From contig NZ_CAKJTG010000023.1 of NCBI RefSeq assembly GCF_917563885.1, positions 1 to 64,000 of the forward strand: DNA of 64,000 nt. Reading direction: 5' to 3'. Made by a program: the position numbers and the translations under genes. Position 1 is the stretch's first letter; every line of letters begins with the position of its first letter. The notes below the pieces were generated by a model that saw nothing but the letters and a program-made list of their open reading frames with translations, searched no databases and was not told the origin of the DNA. Shown here in pieces: positions 34,630 to 43,301 of the stretch. This stretch comes from Pseudoneobacillus rhizosphaerae. GTDB lineage: Bacteria > Bacillota > Bacilli > Bacillales > Cytobacillaceae.

Positions 34630-35553
34630 TTATCTCTTTAGATTTACGATTTCTTCTAAAATAGAATCCGACGTAGTGATTGTTCTAGAGTTTGCTTGGA
34701 AACCTCTTTGAGCAATAATCATTTCAGTAAATTCTTCCGTTAAATCAACATTAGACATTTCCAAAAAGCCAGCATTTATTTGGCCGCCAGCATTATCTTC
34801 AATACGACTGTTATTAGCAATTCCTGAATTCATTGTTTCTACAAATAAGGTACTTCCTACCTTTGCTAACCCTGCAGGATTAGGAACCACCATTGTAGCT
34901 AGAGAGATGTTTTCATGTTGATTAGCTGTTAGAGACTCATTCATGTAGTACTTACCAGTTGAATCCATTGCTAATCTACCGCTTCTATCATCCTCACGAA
35001 CAACGTTAATGTAACCATTGGAATCAATAGAATAAGAAGTAAACTTTTTTGGTGTATTGTTACTGCCCAGGTTTACTTGATCCGCAGTAATTTGTATTTT
35101 TACATCTTTGACTGTACTTGGTGTAGTTGCAGTTTCTACTACCCCAGTAACAAATAATCCATTAGCAGTGACTAGATTGCCATTAGCATCCAGTGTAAAG
35201 TTACCCGCTTTCGTAAGATAACTCTCTCCACTATTCCCATTGACTACAAAAAAAGCATCGCCATCAATAGCCAAATCTGTACCAACATTCGTAGTCATTG
35301 GGCTTCCTGGTGTATGTATAGTATCAATAGAAGCTATTTTTGAACCAAGACCTACCTGCATTGGATTTATTCCACCTTTATTACCATTAGGAGCAGCTGC
35401 GCCATTAAGAGTTACACTTAAAATATCTTGAAAGACCACTCGTTCTTTCTTAAATCCTACCGTATTAACATTTGCAATATTATTACCAATGACATCTAAT
35501 TTCGTTTGAAATCCTTTCATACCCGAAACTCCAGAATATAGTGACTTTATCAT
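34630..35553 (-). CDS. flgE: flagellar hook protein FlgE
   Basis: Hook subunit, 307 aa from the ATG at 35553 (MIKSLYSGVSGMKGFQ), which has AGGAGG. A longer reading from 35685 adds 44 unrelated residues across the gap after flgD. The N-terminal rod motif is LDVIGNNIANVNTVGFK and the C-terminus EMSNVDLTEEFTEMIIAQRG followed by FQAN. It lies behind the hook-scaffold gene flgD, as expected. Confidence 0.93.
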   Translation of the reverse strand: MIKSLYSGVSGMKGFQTKLDVIGNNIANVNTVGFKKERVVFQDILSVTLNGAAAPNGNKGGINPMQVGLGSKIASIDTIHTPGSPMTTNVGTDLAIDGDAFFVVNGNSGESYLTKAGNFTLDANGNLVTANGLFVTGVVETATTPSTVKDVKIQITADQVNLGSNNTPKKFTSYSIDSNGYINVVREDDRSGRLAMDSTGKYYMNESLTANQHENISLATMVVPNPAGLAKVGSTLFVETMNSGIANNSRIEDNAGGQINAGFLEMSNVDLTEEFTEMIIAQRGFQANSRTITTSDSILEEIVNLKR

Positions 35554-35656
35554 AGTAAGTTCCTCCTTATATTTTTCATATTTTATATTTGGCCAAATTA
35601 TCTTTAAAAACTGCGTTATGTTAGCGTCAAATGCAACATAGTTTAAATAGCCATTT

Positions 35657-36094
35657 TTATAAAATTTCAGTTTTTTCGCTAACATCCTTTATTTCATTTA
35701 CAACTTCAACGGGAATTTTTTCATTTCCTACATTATAGAAGTAAGAGCCATTATGAATGGATATGCCTTTTACAACTCCACTCATCTTCATTGACTGGCT
35801 AGTAACCCAGCTAATCTCTTTACCAATTACTGAGGAATGCTGACCCATTTGTAAACTAGTAAACTTCGAAAAGGATGAGTTTAAATTGGTTAATTGTTCT
35901 AAAGAGCTAAATGTTGCCATTTGTGCAATAAAGTCTTTATCCTGCAGCGGACTTGAAGGATCTTGATTGGCAAGCTGAGTCGTAAGAATCCGGAGGAAAT
36001 CGTCTTTACCCAATTTACTTTTTTCTTCAAATGATTGCATATTATAAATTGAATTTTTTTTCGAAACAGTGGCAATATCTACCCAGCTACTCAT
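35657..36094 (-). CDS. flgD: flagellar hook assembly scaffold FlgD
   Basis: Caps the growing hook, 145 aa. The conserved N-terminal region is KDDFLRILTTQLANQDPSSP followed by LQDKDFIAQMATFSSLEQ. The short C-terminal part has VTSQSMKMSGVVKGI. Length is near that of B. subtilis FlgD. Confidence 0.93.
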   Translation of the reverse strand: MSSWVDIATVSKKNSIYNMQSFEEKSKLGKDDFLRILTTQLANQDPSSPLQDKDFIAQMATFSSLEQLTNLNSSFSKFTSLQMGQHSSVIGKEISWVTSQSMKMSGVVKGISIHNGSYFYNVGNEKIPVEVVNEIKDVSEKTEIL

Positions 36095-36111
36095 TAATAT
36101 TTCCTCTCTTT

Positions 36112-37725
36112 CTAGGCGGTGAAGTCTATATTTGAAATAGAATTCCTCCGGTTAATACCATATGCTGAAGGGATTTCATCCCCTAATTCCGTTAATTCTA
36201 TTTCTTTTCCTTTGTTAGAACTAGCCTGTTTTGAATTATTAGACCTTTGCTCATTTGAAGAGTTTGTTCCACTATGAGAGAAAGTTAGATTGCCTGTATT
36301 AAGATCTTCAAATTGATTGATTTGTTGCTGAAAGATTTCTATTTTTTGAACAACAAGGCCACTTTGCTGTAATGATTGTTTTAACTGTGGCAGTTGACCT
36401 TCTAGAATTTCTTTCGCCAATAAAGTATCTGTCATAATCTCAGCAGATAATTGGCCCTCTACTGTCATAATTTTGATTTCCATATGCCCTAAATTCTTAG
36501 GAAACAATGAAACTTTTGCTTCGGTTGCACCTGGATGTTCATTGATGATTTTGATGTTTGACATCCACTTTTGAAGTTCAGGTACAAAATCATTTATGTG
36601 AATACTTGGTGGAATCGACTGCATGTTGGACATTTTCGAACTACTATTTACCTGTATAGGAAGAGGTTGATGTCCAATTATCTGACTCTTATCTAATAAC
36701 AACTTCTTATTTTCCTCTACAGGAATTTCATTTTTACGAGAATCATTGGATATATCTTTTGGATTCAAGGCCCTTGACATTGTTGTATAGCTAATATTCT
36801 GAATATGTTCAATTGGATTATCTGTCTGTGTCTTATTTACAACAACATTTTCAAATAACGGGAAATCCTTACGTGTAAGAGTAGTAGACTCTTGAATCGA
36901 TTGCTTTGAATCCTCTGGTTGCATATTTTCTTGGCTAATTTCAATAAGGTTTTGATTGACAGTTTGATTAGAATGTATCTCATTTACCTGTTGACGTAAA
37001 AAGTTCGTGTCTAATTTTTGGTACATATGGGTTTGAAGCACACCCATTTGAATTTCAGGTGACGCTGAATTTAGTTTTGAAATCGAATCAGTTATTGTTG
37101 GTTGTACAAATACTTTCTCATTTTCGGATTGAATCACTAGTTGTGTAAGATTATCACTTGAATGATTCGTTAGTGGCTGAGATGAATTTCGCACAAAGGC
37201 TTGATTAGAATATAACTTTGTTGTAAATCCCTCACCAAACTGCATGGATTCATCCTGGAGGTCTACTTTTGCCATTTTCACATCTAGTGAATTTGTTTCT
37301 TCCTGACTTACTAGATTTATTTTTTCACTAGCAGTGTTTGAACCATCCACATTAGATGTGGAATTTTGATTGACCAATTGATTGGGTACTAGATTCCAAA
37401 ACACTAAACCTGTTTGATTCTCTTCATCCACTAAAAAGCCTTGTTCCTCCTCTAGATTAGGAGAATTTGGCTCTACTGTTTGGATCAAATCGGTAGGTAA
37501 AGGAATCTTTGTCACTGGCCCACTCTGTTCTTCGACTTTGAGCTCTATACTTGCTGCATTCTGTTTACTCAAAGTTCCTAACTCTGCATTAGGACCCATA
37601 GAAAGGTATGTAGTAAAAAGGTGACCAAAGGCATTACCTGACACTGAAGAAGCCAATTTATTTTTTTCTTCATTTTGTTGTTGTGTTTGATTTACTTGTT
37701 TGACATGGAATGGAGTAATTTCCAA
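36112..37725 (-). CDS. fliK: flagellar hook-length control protein FliK
   Basis: Exported molecular ruler that switches substrate specificity from hook to filament, 537 aa. The long N-terminal ~370 residues are low complexity and Asn/Gln/Ser-rich. The conserved C-terminal Flg_hook domain (~375-470) has VSLFPKNLGHMEIKIMTVEG followed by QLSAEI. It is first gene of its operon here, under a sigma-A promoter, instead of following ylxF as in B. subtilis. Confidence 0.88.
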   Translation of the reverse strand: MEITPFHVKQVNQTQQQNEEKNKLASSVSGNAFGHLFTTYLSMGPNAELGTLSKQNAASIELKVEEQSGPVTKIPLPTDLIQTVEPNSPNLEEEQGFLVDEENQTGLVFWNLVPNQLVNQNSTSNVDGSNTASEKINLVSQEETNSLDVKMAKVDLQDESMQFGEGFTTKLYSNQAFVRNSSQPLTNHSSDNLTQLVIQSENEKVFVQPTITDSISKLNSASPEIQMGVLQTHMYQKLDTNFLRQQVNEIHSNQTVNQNLIEISQENMQPEDSKQSIQESTTLTRKDFPLFENVVVNKTQTDNPIEHIQNISYTTMSRALNPKDISNDSRKNEIPVEENKKLLLDKSQIIGHQPLPIQVNSSSKMSNMQSIPPSIHINDFVPELQKWMSNIKIINEHPGATEAKVSLFPKNLGHMEIKIMTVEGQLSAEIMTDTLLAKEILEGQLPQLKQSLQQSGLVVQKIEIFQQQINQFEDLNTGNLTFSHSGTNSSNEQRSNNSKQASSNKGKEIELTELGDEIPSAYGINRRNSISNIDFTA

Positions 37726-37772
37726 ATAAATTAGCTCCTTTCAATTGGAATTACTTATCTCTAATTCACTAT

Positions 37773-37801
37773 ATTATAACTTATATTCTAGCTTTCGTCA
37801 T
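37773..37801 (-). promoter_or_regulatory. sigma-A-type promoter of the fliK operon
   Basis: Minus-strand ATGACG, 17 bp, TATAAT. The -10 is perfect and the -35 matches at four of six. Confidence 0.6.
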
Positions 37802-37807
37802 GATTTT

Positions 37808-37849
37808 TTTGATTATCAATCAAACAGACTTTTATTATTTTGATAGAAT
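37808..37849. promoter_or_regulatory. TTTGATT palindrome and TTTTGATAGAAT motif upstream of fliK
   Basis: TTTGATT-ATC-AATCAAA (37808-37824) lies seven bases beyond the fliK -35, and a further TTTTGATAGAAT is at 37838-37849. These half-sites match those near motA/cheA, flgB and mcp. Confidence 0.45.
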
Positions 37850-38003
37850 CGAAAAACTAAAGAAAATGAATTCTCTAGGGGTTTCAACCTTTTTAGACAA
37901 AAAAATCTGTTCATGGGTATAAGTTAGCAGATTTGGAAATATACTATAAAGTACCCTCATTTTATGTAAAATCTATTGAATCGTAATGTTTGGAGGAATT
38001 TTC

Positions 38004-38354
38004 ATGATTCTATTTATTGGTATTTGTGTATGCCTTGTATTTGCATTGGTTGTAATCAGTATGGTTCGCTATTTTTTATTACGCCCGCCATCTATTAATC
38101 ATCTACCTAGTAACATCGGTTTATTGAATATTAGGGATAATCGCTGGGGGGACGAGCGCCAGTCAAACTTTATCTTTTTAGACGAATCACAAACTACGCA
38201 TCAATGGAACAGGAATGACCAAATTTTTCACAATAATAAAAGACCAATTGATACCTCCATTTGGTTTACTCGTATTTATATTTTTCTATTACTCACTATT
38301 TTTGGAGTGATTTGTGGATATATGCTTTTTCAAATATACAGTTTATTTATTTAA
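38004..38354 (+). CDS. small membrane protein of unknown function
   Basis: About 116 residues from the ATG at 38004 (MILFIGICVCLVFALVV), chosen because GGAGG lies seven bases upstream; an ATG at 37986 is upstream of that site. Two TM segments, at the N-terminus and at ~90-112 (RIYIFLLLTIFGVICGYMLF), flank a polar ~65-residue middle rich in Asn/Arg. I do not recognise it. It is the only plus-strand gene in the 31-64 kb motility block and sits between fliK and the motE-like gene. Confidence 0.6.
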   Translation: MILFIGICVCLVFALVVISMVRYFLLRPPSINHLPSNIGLLNIRDNRWGDERQSNFIFLDESQTTHQWNRNDQIFHNNKRPIDTSIWFTRIYIFLLLTIFGVICGYMLFQIYSLFI

Positions 38355-38398
38355 CCAAAAAGAAAAAGCTACGATTTGCAGCTTCAGTACGTAAAGGT

Positions 38399-39157
38399 TT
38401 AGTTCATTCTAGTCATAATCCACCCAGCTATTTCTGGCTCAAGTTTGGAGATAACTTCTGAAGCTTTCTGTGGATCTAAGTTTCTAATTTGTCTTAGAAT
38501 CTCTTCCTGGTTCTTAATACCCATTAGAATCGTAGCGATTTGATCTGCCTTCATATATTTGTAAATTTGTGAAGTTGATCTTGTAGTTGTTTCAATATCT
38601 GTTCCATTTACTAATGCGATCGTAAAGCGCGCACCAGCATCCTCAGGCATTTCAGAAATGATAGAGCTTCTAACATCAGCACTTAGTTCCCTTAAAACCA
38701 TTAAAGCATCCGCTTCACTCATGTTCATAATTAGTTTAGCTGATTCCCTTGCGTCCAAATCCATAAAAGTCTCGATTACAGAATTTGTATCTTCTATTAT
38801 ATCGGGATTCTCCTCATTCAAAGATTGGTTTGTATCTTCCTTTGGAACAGGTTGACTAGGCTTACTTTTAATTTGTTCGTCCTTGTTTTTTTCATTTAAT
38901 TGATCATCAGAAGATTCTTTTTCATTTGATGCGACATCTATTTTTGATTTTTCTTGTTGTTTAACTACTTGTTCTATATGTTTGTCTAACCATTTCATTT
39001 GAGTGGAAATGGATACTCCTGCAAAATGTAAAATAGTCATTCCTAGACCTATTGAGTAGAGAATGGGAAGTACCCATATGAGAATTAATTTTGACAAAAA
39101 TCCAGGGCGCTTCTTTTCATTTCCTTCAATGTCCATCTTCATTTTACCTTTATCCAT
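38399..39157 (-). CDS. MgtE N-domain/MotE-like flagellar protein
   Basis: A 252-residue membrane-anchored protein. One N-terminal TM (FLSKLILIWVLPILYSIGLG), a Lys/Glu/Asp/Ser-rich linker (~60-120), then an MgtE_N-like helical domain (FMDLDARESAKLIMNMSEAD, DVRSSIISEMPEDAGA, LDPQKASEVISKLEPEIAG). It is a paralog of the YlxF-type protein at 50178-50822. The last gene of the cheR-cheB unit, it is presumably sigma-D dependent. Confidence 0.75.
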   Translation of the reverse strand: MDKGKMKMDIEGNEKKRPGFLSKLILIWVLPILYSIGLGMTILHFAGVSISTQMKWLDKHIEQVVKQQEKSKIDVASNEKESSDDQLNEKNKDEQIKSKPSQPVPKEDTNQSLNEENPDIIEDTNSVIETFMDLDARESAKLIMNMSEADALMVLRELSADVRSSIISEMPEDAGARFTIALVNGTDIETTTRSTSQIYKYMKADQIATILMGIKNQEEILRQIRNLDPQKASEVISKLEPEIAGWIMTRMN

Positions 39158-39196
39158 ACATCCACCTACTTTATATCTTTATTAATTCGTTCATTA

Positions 39197-40234
39197 TTAT
39201 TTTAAAAATGATAGAATTTCTTGGTACATTTGTGATAATGGATATTGCCCATCGGCATGTCCTGCATTCTTCACCGCTCTAGGCATTCCATATACTACAC
39301 AAGATTCCTCTGCCTCAACAAAAACATATCCGTTATTTTTTTTTACTATTTCACAGCCCTGCATTCCATCAGAACCCATACCTGTTAAAATGACTGATAA
39401 TAACCGGTCCTTGAATAAAGGTGCGGCTGACTTTAAGCTTACATCAATACATGGTTTATATAAAACCTTTTCTTCCGTTTGTTCGATAACTTGGAAAGTA
39501 ATTTCTCCAGCCTTCTTTTCAAACTTTGTTTGAAATCCTGATGGAGCAATATAAATAGTTCCTGGGAGTAAGCATTCTCCATTTTGAATTTCCTTCACCT
39601 GTAATTGGCACAAAGTATTGAATCTATCAGCCAATGTTTTGGTAAACCCAGGAGGCATATGTTGAGCCACTACGATTGGGATAGGAAAACCCTTTGGAAA
39701 TCGAGGTAGAATCGATTGTAAGGCTGAAGGTCCGCCAGTGGAACAGCCAATAAAAATAAGTTCAGTATGGCTAGATTTAATTTTTTTCTTTTCCTTGCTT
39801 TTAGAATTACCGACTTGAGGCTTTACTTGAACCTTTGCTTCAGCTACGCTTTTAAGACGGTAATAAAAGTCTTGAGTGATTTCTTGATTATCTCTATCTC
39901 TAATTAGACTTTCTTTTAAAAAGAAGTCTACTGCCCCAAGTTCTAACGCCTGTATGGTTTCGGCTGCACCCTCTGCAGTATGTGAACTCAACATTACTAC
40001 TGGTACAGGTGATGTTTTCATTATTTGTTCCAATGCTTGGAGTCCATTCATTTTTGGCATTTCTACGTCCATCGTAACTAAATCAGGTTGAAGCCGTTGT
40101 ACCTTTTCGACAGCATCTTCACCATTTCTAGCAATACCAACTATGAAAAATTGAGGATCATTTTCAAGTAGCAGACTAATAGATCTTCTCATGAATGCAG
40201 AGTCGTCTACCACTAAAACTCCATATTGTTTCAT
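39197..40234 (-). CDS. cheB: chemoreceptor methylesterase/deamidase CheB
   Basis: Removes methyl groups from receptor glutamates. The receiver domain has D56 in VTMDVEMPKMNG. The C-terminal esterase domain has the Ser in GCSTGGPSAL, His in VVAQHMPPGF and Asp in TGMGSDGMQG. The ATG at 40234 (MKQYGVLVVDDS, 345 aa) is one base past the cheR stop, with AAAGGA upstream; a reading from 40279 would overlap cheR. Confidence 0.95.
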   Translation of the reverse strand: MKQYGVLVVDDSAFMRRSISLLLENDPQFFIVGIARNGEDAVEKVQRLQPDLVTMDVEMPKMNGLQALEQIMKTSPVPVVMLSSHTAEGAAETIQALELGAVDFFLKESLIRDRDNQEITQDFYYRLKSVAEAKVQVKPQVGNSKSKEKKKIKSSHTELIFIGCSTGGPSALQSILPRFPKGFPIPIVVAQHMPPGFTKTLADRFNTLCQLQVKEIQNGECLLPGTIYIAPSGFQTKFEKKAGEITFQVIEQTEEKVLYKPCIDVSLKSAAPLFKDRLLSVILTGMGSDGMQGCEIVKKNNGYVFVEAEESCVVYGMPRAVKNAGHADGQYPLSQMYQEILSFLK

Positions 40235-40235
40235 A

Positions 40236-41051
40236 CTAATCAAGTTCCTTTCGATAATAAAAGGTCTTATCTGAGTCAACTTTTTTAAATCCTAATCCCA
40301 TCTCTGTAATCGATTCAGCATGGCCTAAAAACAGATAACCACCATTGGATAAATTATGATGTAAGTGACGAATCACACGCTTAGTTGTCTCCTGATCAAA
40401 ATAAATGAGGACATTGCGGCAAAATATGATATCTACAAAACCAAATTGACCAACTTTTTCTTCGTTGATTAGATTTAAATGTCGGAATTGTACCATACTA
40501 CGAATGGAATCCTTTATTTGATAGCCTCCCTCTTCTATTGAAAAATATTTCTCCATTAGGTTTTCAGGGATTCTTCTAAAAGCAAAGGAACTTCGATGAT
40601 ACCAGCCTTTTTGAGCCTTTTGGAGAACCTTTTTATTTATATCTGTTGCAATAATTTCTACTTGACCATTGCTAAATAAACCTGTTTCCTTTATCAACAT
40701 TCCAATTGTATAAGGCTCCTCACCAGTCGAACATGCGGCACTCCAAATTCGAATCGGCCGATCCTTCAGCCTTTCCCTCAATTGAGGTAAGAGAATGGAA
40801 CAACATTCAACTAATTGATTTTCCTCACGGTAGAAATAGGTTTCATTTATGGTTAATAATTCCACCAATATATCCATTTCACTTACATTTTTTTTTACAT
40901 ATGCACAATACTCTAAGTATGATATTCCAAGCTCTTCAAGTCTCTTAAATGTTTTCCCTTTTAATATTGACAGTCTATCAAAGTATCTTAATCCACAATA
41001 TTCATAAATAATTTGACTTAGTTTATCTAAACCAATATCTTGCATCAACAT
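40236..41051 (-). CDS. cheR: chemoreceptor methyltransferase CheR
   Basis: SAM-dependent methylation of receptor glutamates, 271 aa. An N-terminal helical domain, then a methyltransferase core with WSAACSTGEEPYTIG (SAM loop), ATDIN and DIIFCRNVLIYFD. It heads a three-gene unit with cheB and the motE-like gene, under the sigma-D promoter at 41139-41165. Confidence 0.95.
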   Translation of the reverse strand: MLMQDIGLDKLSQIIYEYCGLRYFDRLSILKGKTFKRLEELGISYLEYCAYVKKNVSEMDILVELLTINETYFYREENQLVECCSILLPQLRERLKDRPIRIWSAACSTGEEPYTIGMLIKETGLFSNGQVEIIATDINKKVLQKAQKGWYHRSSFAFRRIPENLMEKYFSIEEGGYQIKDSIRSMVQFRHLNLINEEKVGQFGFVDIIFCRNVLIYFDQETTKRVIRHLHHNLSNGGYLFLGHAESITEMGLGFKKVDSDKTFYYRKELD

Positions 41052-41138
41052 CCCCCTGAAAACCTTCGATTCTAATAGTTAGCTTTTATACTCTATTTAT
41101 GAATTTTATTAGTCTAAAATAACTATTCTTAGTTCTCA

Positions 41139-41165
41139 TTATCGGATGAAATGAAAATAAGTTTA
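41139..41165 (-). promoter_or_regulatory. sigma-D promoter of cheR-cheB-motE-like
   Basis: Minus-strand TAAA-N15-TCCGATAA, in the gap just after the sigD terminator. Confidence 0.85.
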
Positions 41166-41170
41166 TAGAA

Positions 41171-41199
41171 AAAGAAGGTACTCTCTCGTACCTTCTTTT
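41171..41199 (-). terminator. terminator of the flgB-sigD operon
   Basis: AGAAGGTAC-GAGAGA-GTACCTTCT followed by TTTTC on the minus strand. It directly precedes the cheR promoter. Confidence 0.85.
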
Positions 41200-41219
41200 A
41201 ACATTTTCCTGGCACAGAG

Positions 41220-42026
41220 TTAGTAAAAGGAGTCAAAGTGAAATCCTTTTGCTTCTAAGCCTTGCCGTAAACGGAGAATGGCTCGAGAATGAATTTGAGA
41301 AATCCTACCTTTAGTTAAATTTAAGATTTCTGCAATCTCCACTTGTGCTAGACCCTCATAATAAAAGAGAGAGATAACTAGTCTTTCTTTTTCAGGCATT
41401 GCATCAATACAATTTGCTACTGTATTCCGGAATTCATCCATTAATAATCGAGTATCATTCGATTTGATTTTAGGATCTGTTATTTGATCTAATCTACTTT
41501 GGTTCTTTCCTTCCTCTTCATTTGAATAAACGGGTTCGTCTAGTGAAAGAAGAGTTGAGAGGGTTAAGGTTGCCATGCCTTGCTTCACTTCCTCAAGAGG
41601 CATACTTAAATATTCGCTTAATTCCTCTTCAGTAGGCTCTCTCATTAATTGTTGCTCTAAAAAGCGATGAGCATGATTTATTTTTTTGGCTTTCTCTCTA
41701 TTTCCACGTGTTACCCAGTCCATCTGTCGAAGTCCATCAAGCATGGCACCCTTGATTCGCCACAGTCCGTATGTTTCGAATTGAAAACCCTTTTTATAAT
41801 CGAATTTTTTAATGGCTTCAAGTAAGCCGATATAGCCAAAACCCATTAAATCTTCCTTTGGAACAACTCGTTGTGGGATATGTTGGCATAAACGATTGGC
41901 CATTTGCTCCACTAGATGCATATATTGCTTGGCAAGACTTTCTTGCGAGGTAAAGTCATTACCTTCCCGATATTTTCTCCAAAGTAAAATATGTGGGATA
42001 GATTCTTGGATAGCCGGTCTCAACAT
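41220..42026 (-). CDS. sigD: RNA polymerase sigma factor SigD (FliA)
   Basis: Sigma-28 for late motility genes, 268 aa. Region 2 is YMHLVEQMANRLCQHIPQRV...FGYIGLLEAIKKFD with FETYGLWRIKGAMLDGLR. Region 3 is HRFLEQQLMREPTEEELSEY, and region 4 ends in ILNLTKGRISQIHSRAILRL. It is the last gene of the core operon, as in B. subtilis but without swrB. The cognate anti-sigma FlgM is not in the window. Confidence 0.95.
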   Translation of the reverse strand: MLRPAIQESIPHILLWRKYREGNDFTSQESLAKQYMHLVEQMANRLCQHIPQRVVPKEDLMGFGYIGLLEAIKKFDYKKGFQFETYGLWRIKGAMLDGLRQMDWVTRGNREKAKKINHAHRFLEQQLMREPTEEELSEYLSMPLEEVKQGMATLTLSTLLSLDEPVYSNEEEGKNQSRLDQITDPKIKSNDTRLLMDEFRNTVANCIDAMPEKERLVISLFYYEGLAQVEIAEILNLTKGRISQIHSRAILRLRQGLEAKGFHFDSFY

Positions 42027-42065
42027 TTATCCCCCCAATTATCTCATCTATCTAACTGTTTTTTG

Positions 42066-42416
42066 CTATAAATTATTTGTCTTTTCCTCTTTATGCAAAG
42101 CGTGCAAGGGAATCGATTCAAACTGATTCTCAAATGTAAAATCATTGCTCTCTTCGTCTTCTCTTAAAGGATCAGCTGCTTCATTTTCATGTTCAATCTC
42201 ACTAGCGATTACTTGTTTAGTTTTCCTTGAGATTATTAGAAAAAATATTGTTCTTACTAAGTAAGCTAAAATATAGAAAATAAAAAAACCAATTGACCCT
42301 CTAAAAATAGTAGTTTGCCACGTATTATTTGGTAATGAAAACAACAAGGTAAATACTAGCGCAACTAAACCAAAGAAGACATTAAATTTCCAATTTCCTA
42401 CCATACGCCCTCCCAT
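42066..42416 (-). CDS. two-TM membrane protein between flhG and sigD
   Basis: 116 residues. Two TM segments (FNVFFGLVALVFTLLFS, IGFFIFYILAYLVRTIFFLI) and an acidic cytoplasmic tail (ASEIEHENEAADPLREDEES). The start overlaps the flhG stop (TAATG); an ATG at 42404 behind GGAGGG is the alternative. I do not recognise a family. Its place before sigD, where B. subtilis has che genes, suggests a motility role, perhaps as SwrB does in B. subtilis. That is inference. Confidence 0.7.
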   Translation of the reverse strand: MGGRMVGNWKFNVFFGLVALVFTLLFSLPNNTWQTTIFRGSIGFFIFYILAYLVRTIFFLIISRKTKQVIASEIEHENEAADPLREDEESNDFTFENQFESIPLHALHKEEKTNNL

Positions 42417-43300
42417 TATCTTGATTTATTGAAAAATAATATTTTTTCAAAAAATCCTCTAAGACCAGTCGTTTGAACTGTAGAATTCTGATGATAATCC
42501 GGCAAATAAGAATGAACAATTTCTTTAATATTTTTGGATGCCGAACAATTTGGATAAGAAACATAAAAAGGTATTTGAGATTTAACAGCTTCTCTGACCT
42601 GTACATCCTCCATTAAAAAACCTAACGTAGGAAGGTCTATATGAAGAAAATTCTTACAAGCCTTTTTTAAAGCCCTTGACGTTTCTACTGCTTCACTGTA
42701 GGTTTGGGCACGATTTACAACTAAGTGAAATTTGGTTACTTTATTAGAGTAACGCACAACATTCTTTAGTACCGAATAAGAATCGGCAATGGATGTTGGT
42801 TCAGGTGTTGAAACAATAATCGTTTCGTCTGAAGCTAATATGAAATCAACAAGTTCTTTGGAAATACCTGCACCAGTATCTAGCAAGATAAAATCTGCAT
42901 GTGTTTGTAATACCTCTATCTGGCCCCAAAAAGTAGCAAGGGTTGCTTCATCTAAGGTCATAAGATGTTGCAGTTGAAATCCGCTTGAAATATATTCAAT
43001 CCCTTGAGTCCCTTTTTCCATTACCTCCCAAATTGATTTCTGTTGATATAAAACATCCACTAGACTATATTTCGGAGTCGTTCCCATTAGAATATTAATA
43101 TTGGCAGTTGATAAATCCAGGTCTAATATAATAACCTTTTTCCCTGCTTCCTGTAGTGCTAAGGCAAAGTTAACAGTGAAATTTGATTTTCCCACTCCCC
43201 CTTTACCACTTGTGATCGTCACAATTCGTGCCCAATGGTTTTTCTGCTGTTGCGTATTATGCTGATTCATAAATTCTCGTAAACTATGTGCTTGATCCAT
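42416..43300 (-). CDS. flhG: flagellar number regulator FlhG (YlxH)
   Basis: MinD-type ATPase, 294 aa, that controls flagellar number and placement with FlhF. It has the deviant Walker A SGKGGVGKSNFTVNFA, Walker B LLDTGAG, and FLMEDVQVREAVKSQIPF near the end. It is translationally linked to flhF (gap of one base). Confidence 0.93.
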   Translation of the reverse strand: MDQAHSLREFMNQHNTQQQKNHWARIVTITSGKGGVGKSNFTVNFALALQEAGKKVIILDLDLSTANINILMGTTPKYSLVDVLYQQKSIWEVMEKGTQGIEYISSGFQLQHLMTLDEATLATFWGQIEVLQTHADFILLDTGAGISKELVDFILASDETIIVSTPEPTSIADSYSVLKNVVRYSNKVTKFHLVVNRAQTYSEAVETSRALKKACKNFLHIDLPTLGFLMEDVQVREAVKSQIPFYVSYPNCSASKNIKEIVHSYLPDYHQNSTVQTTGLRGFFEKILFFNKSR

Positions 43301-43301
43301 C

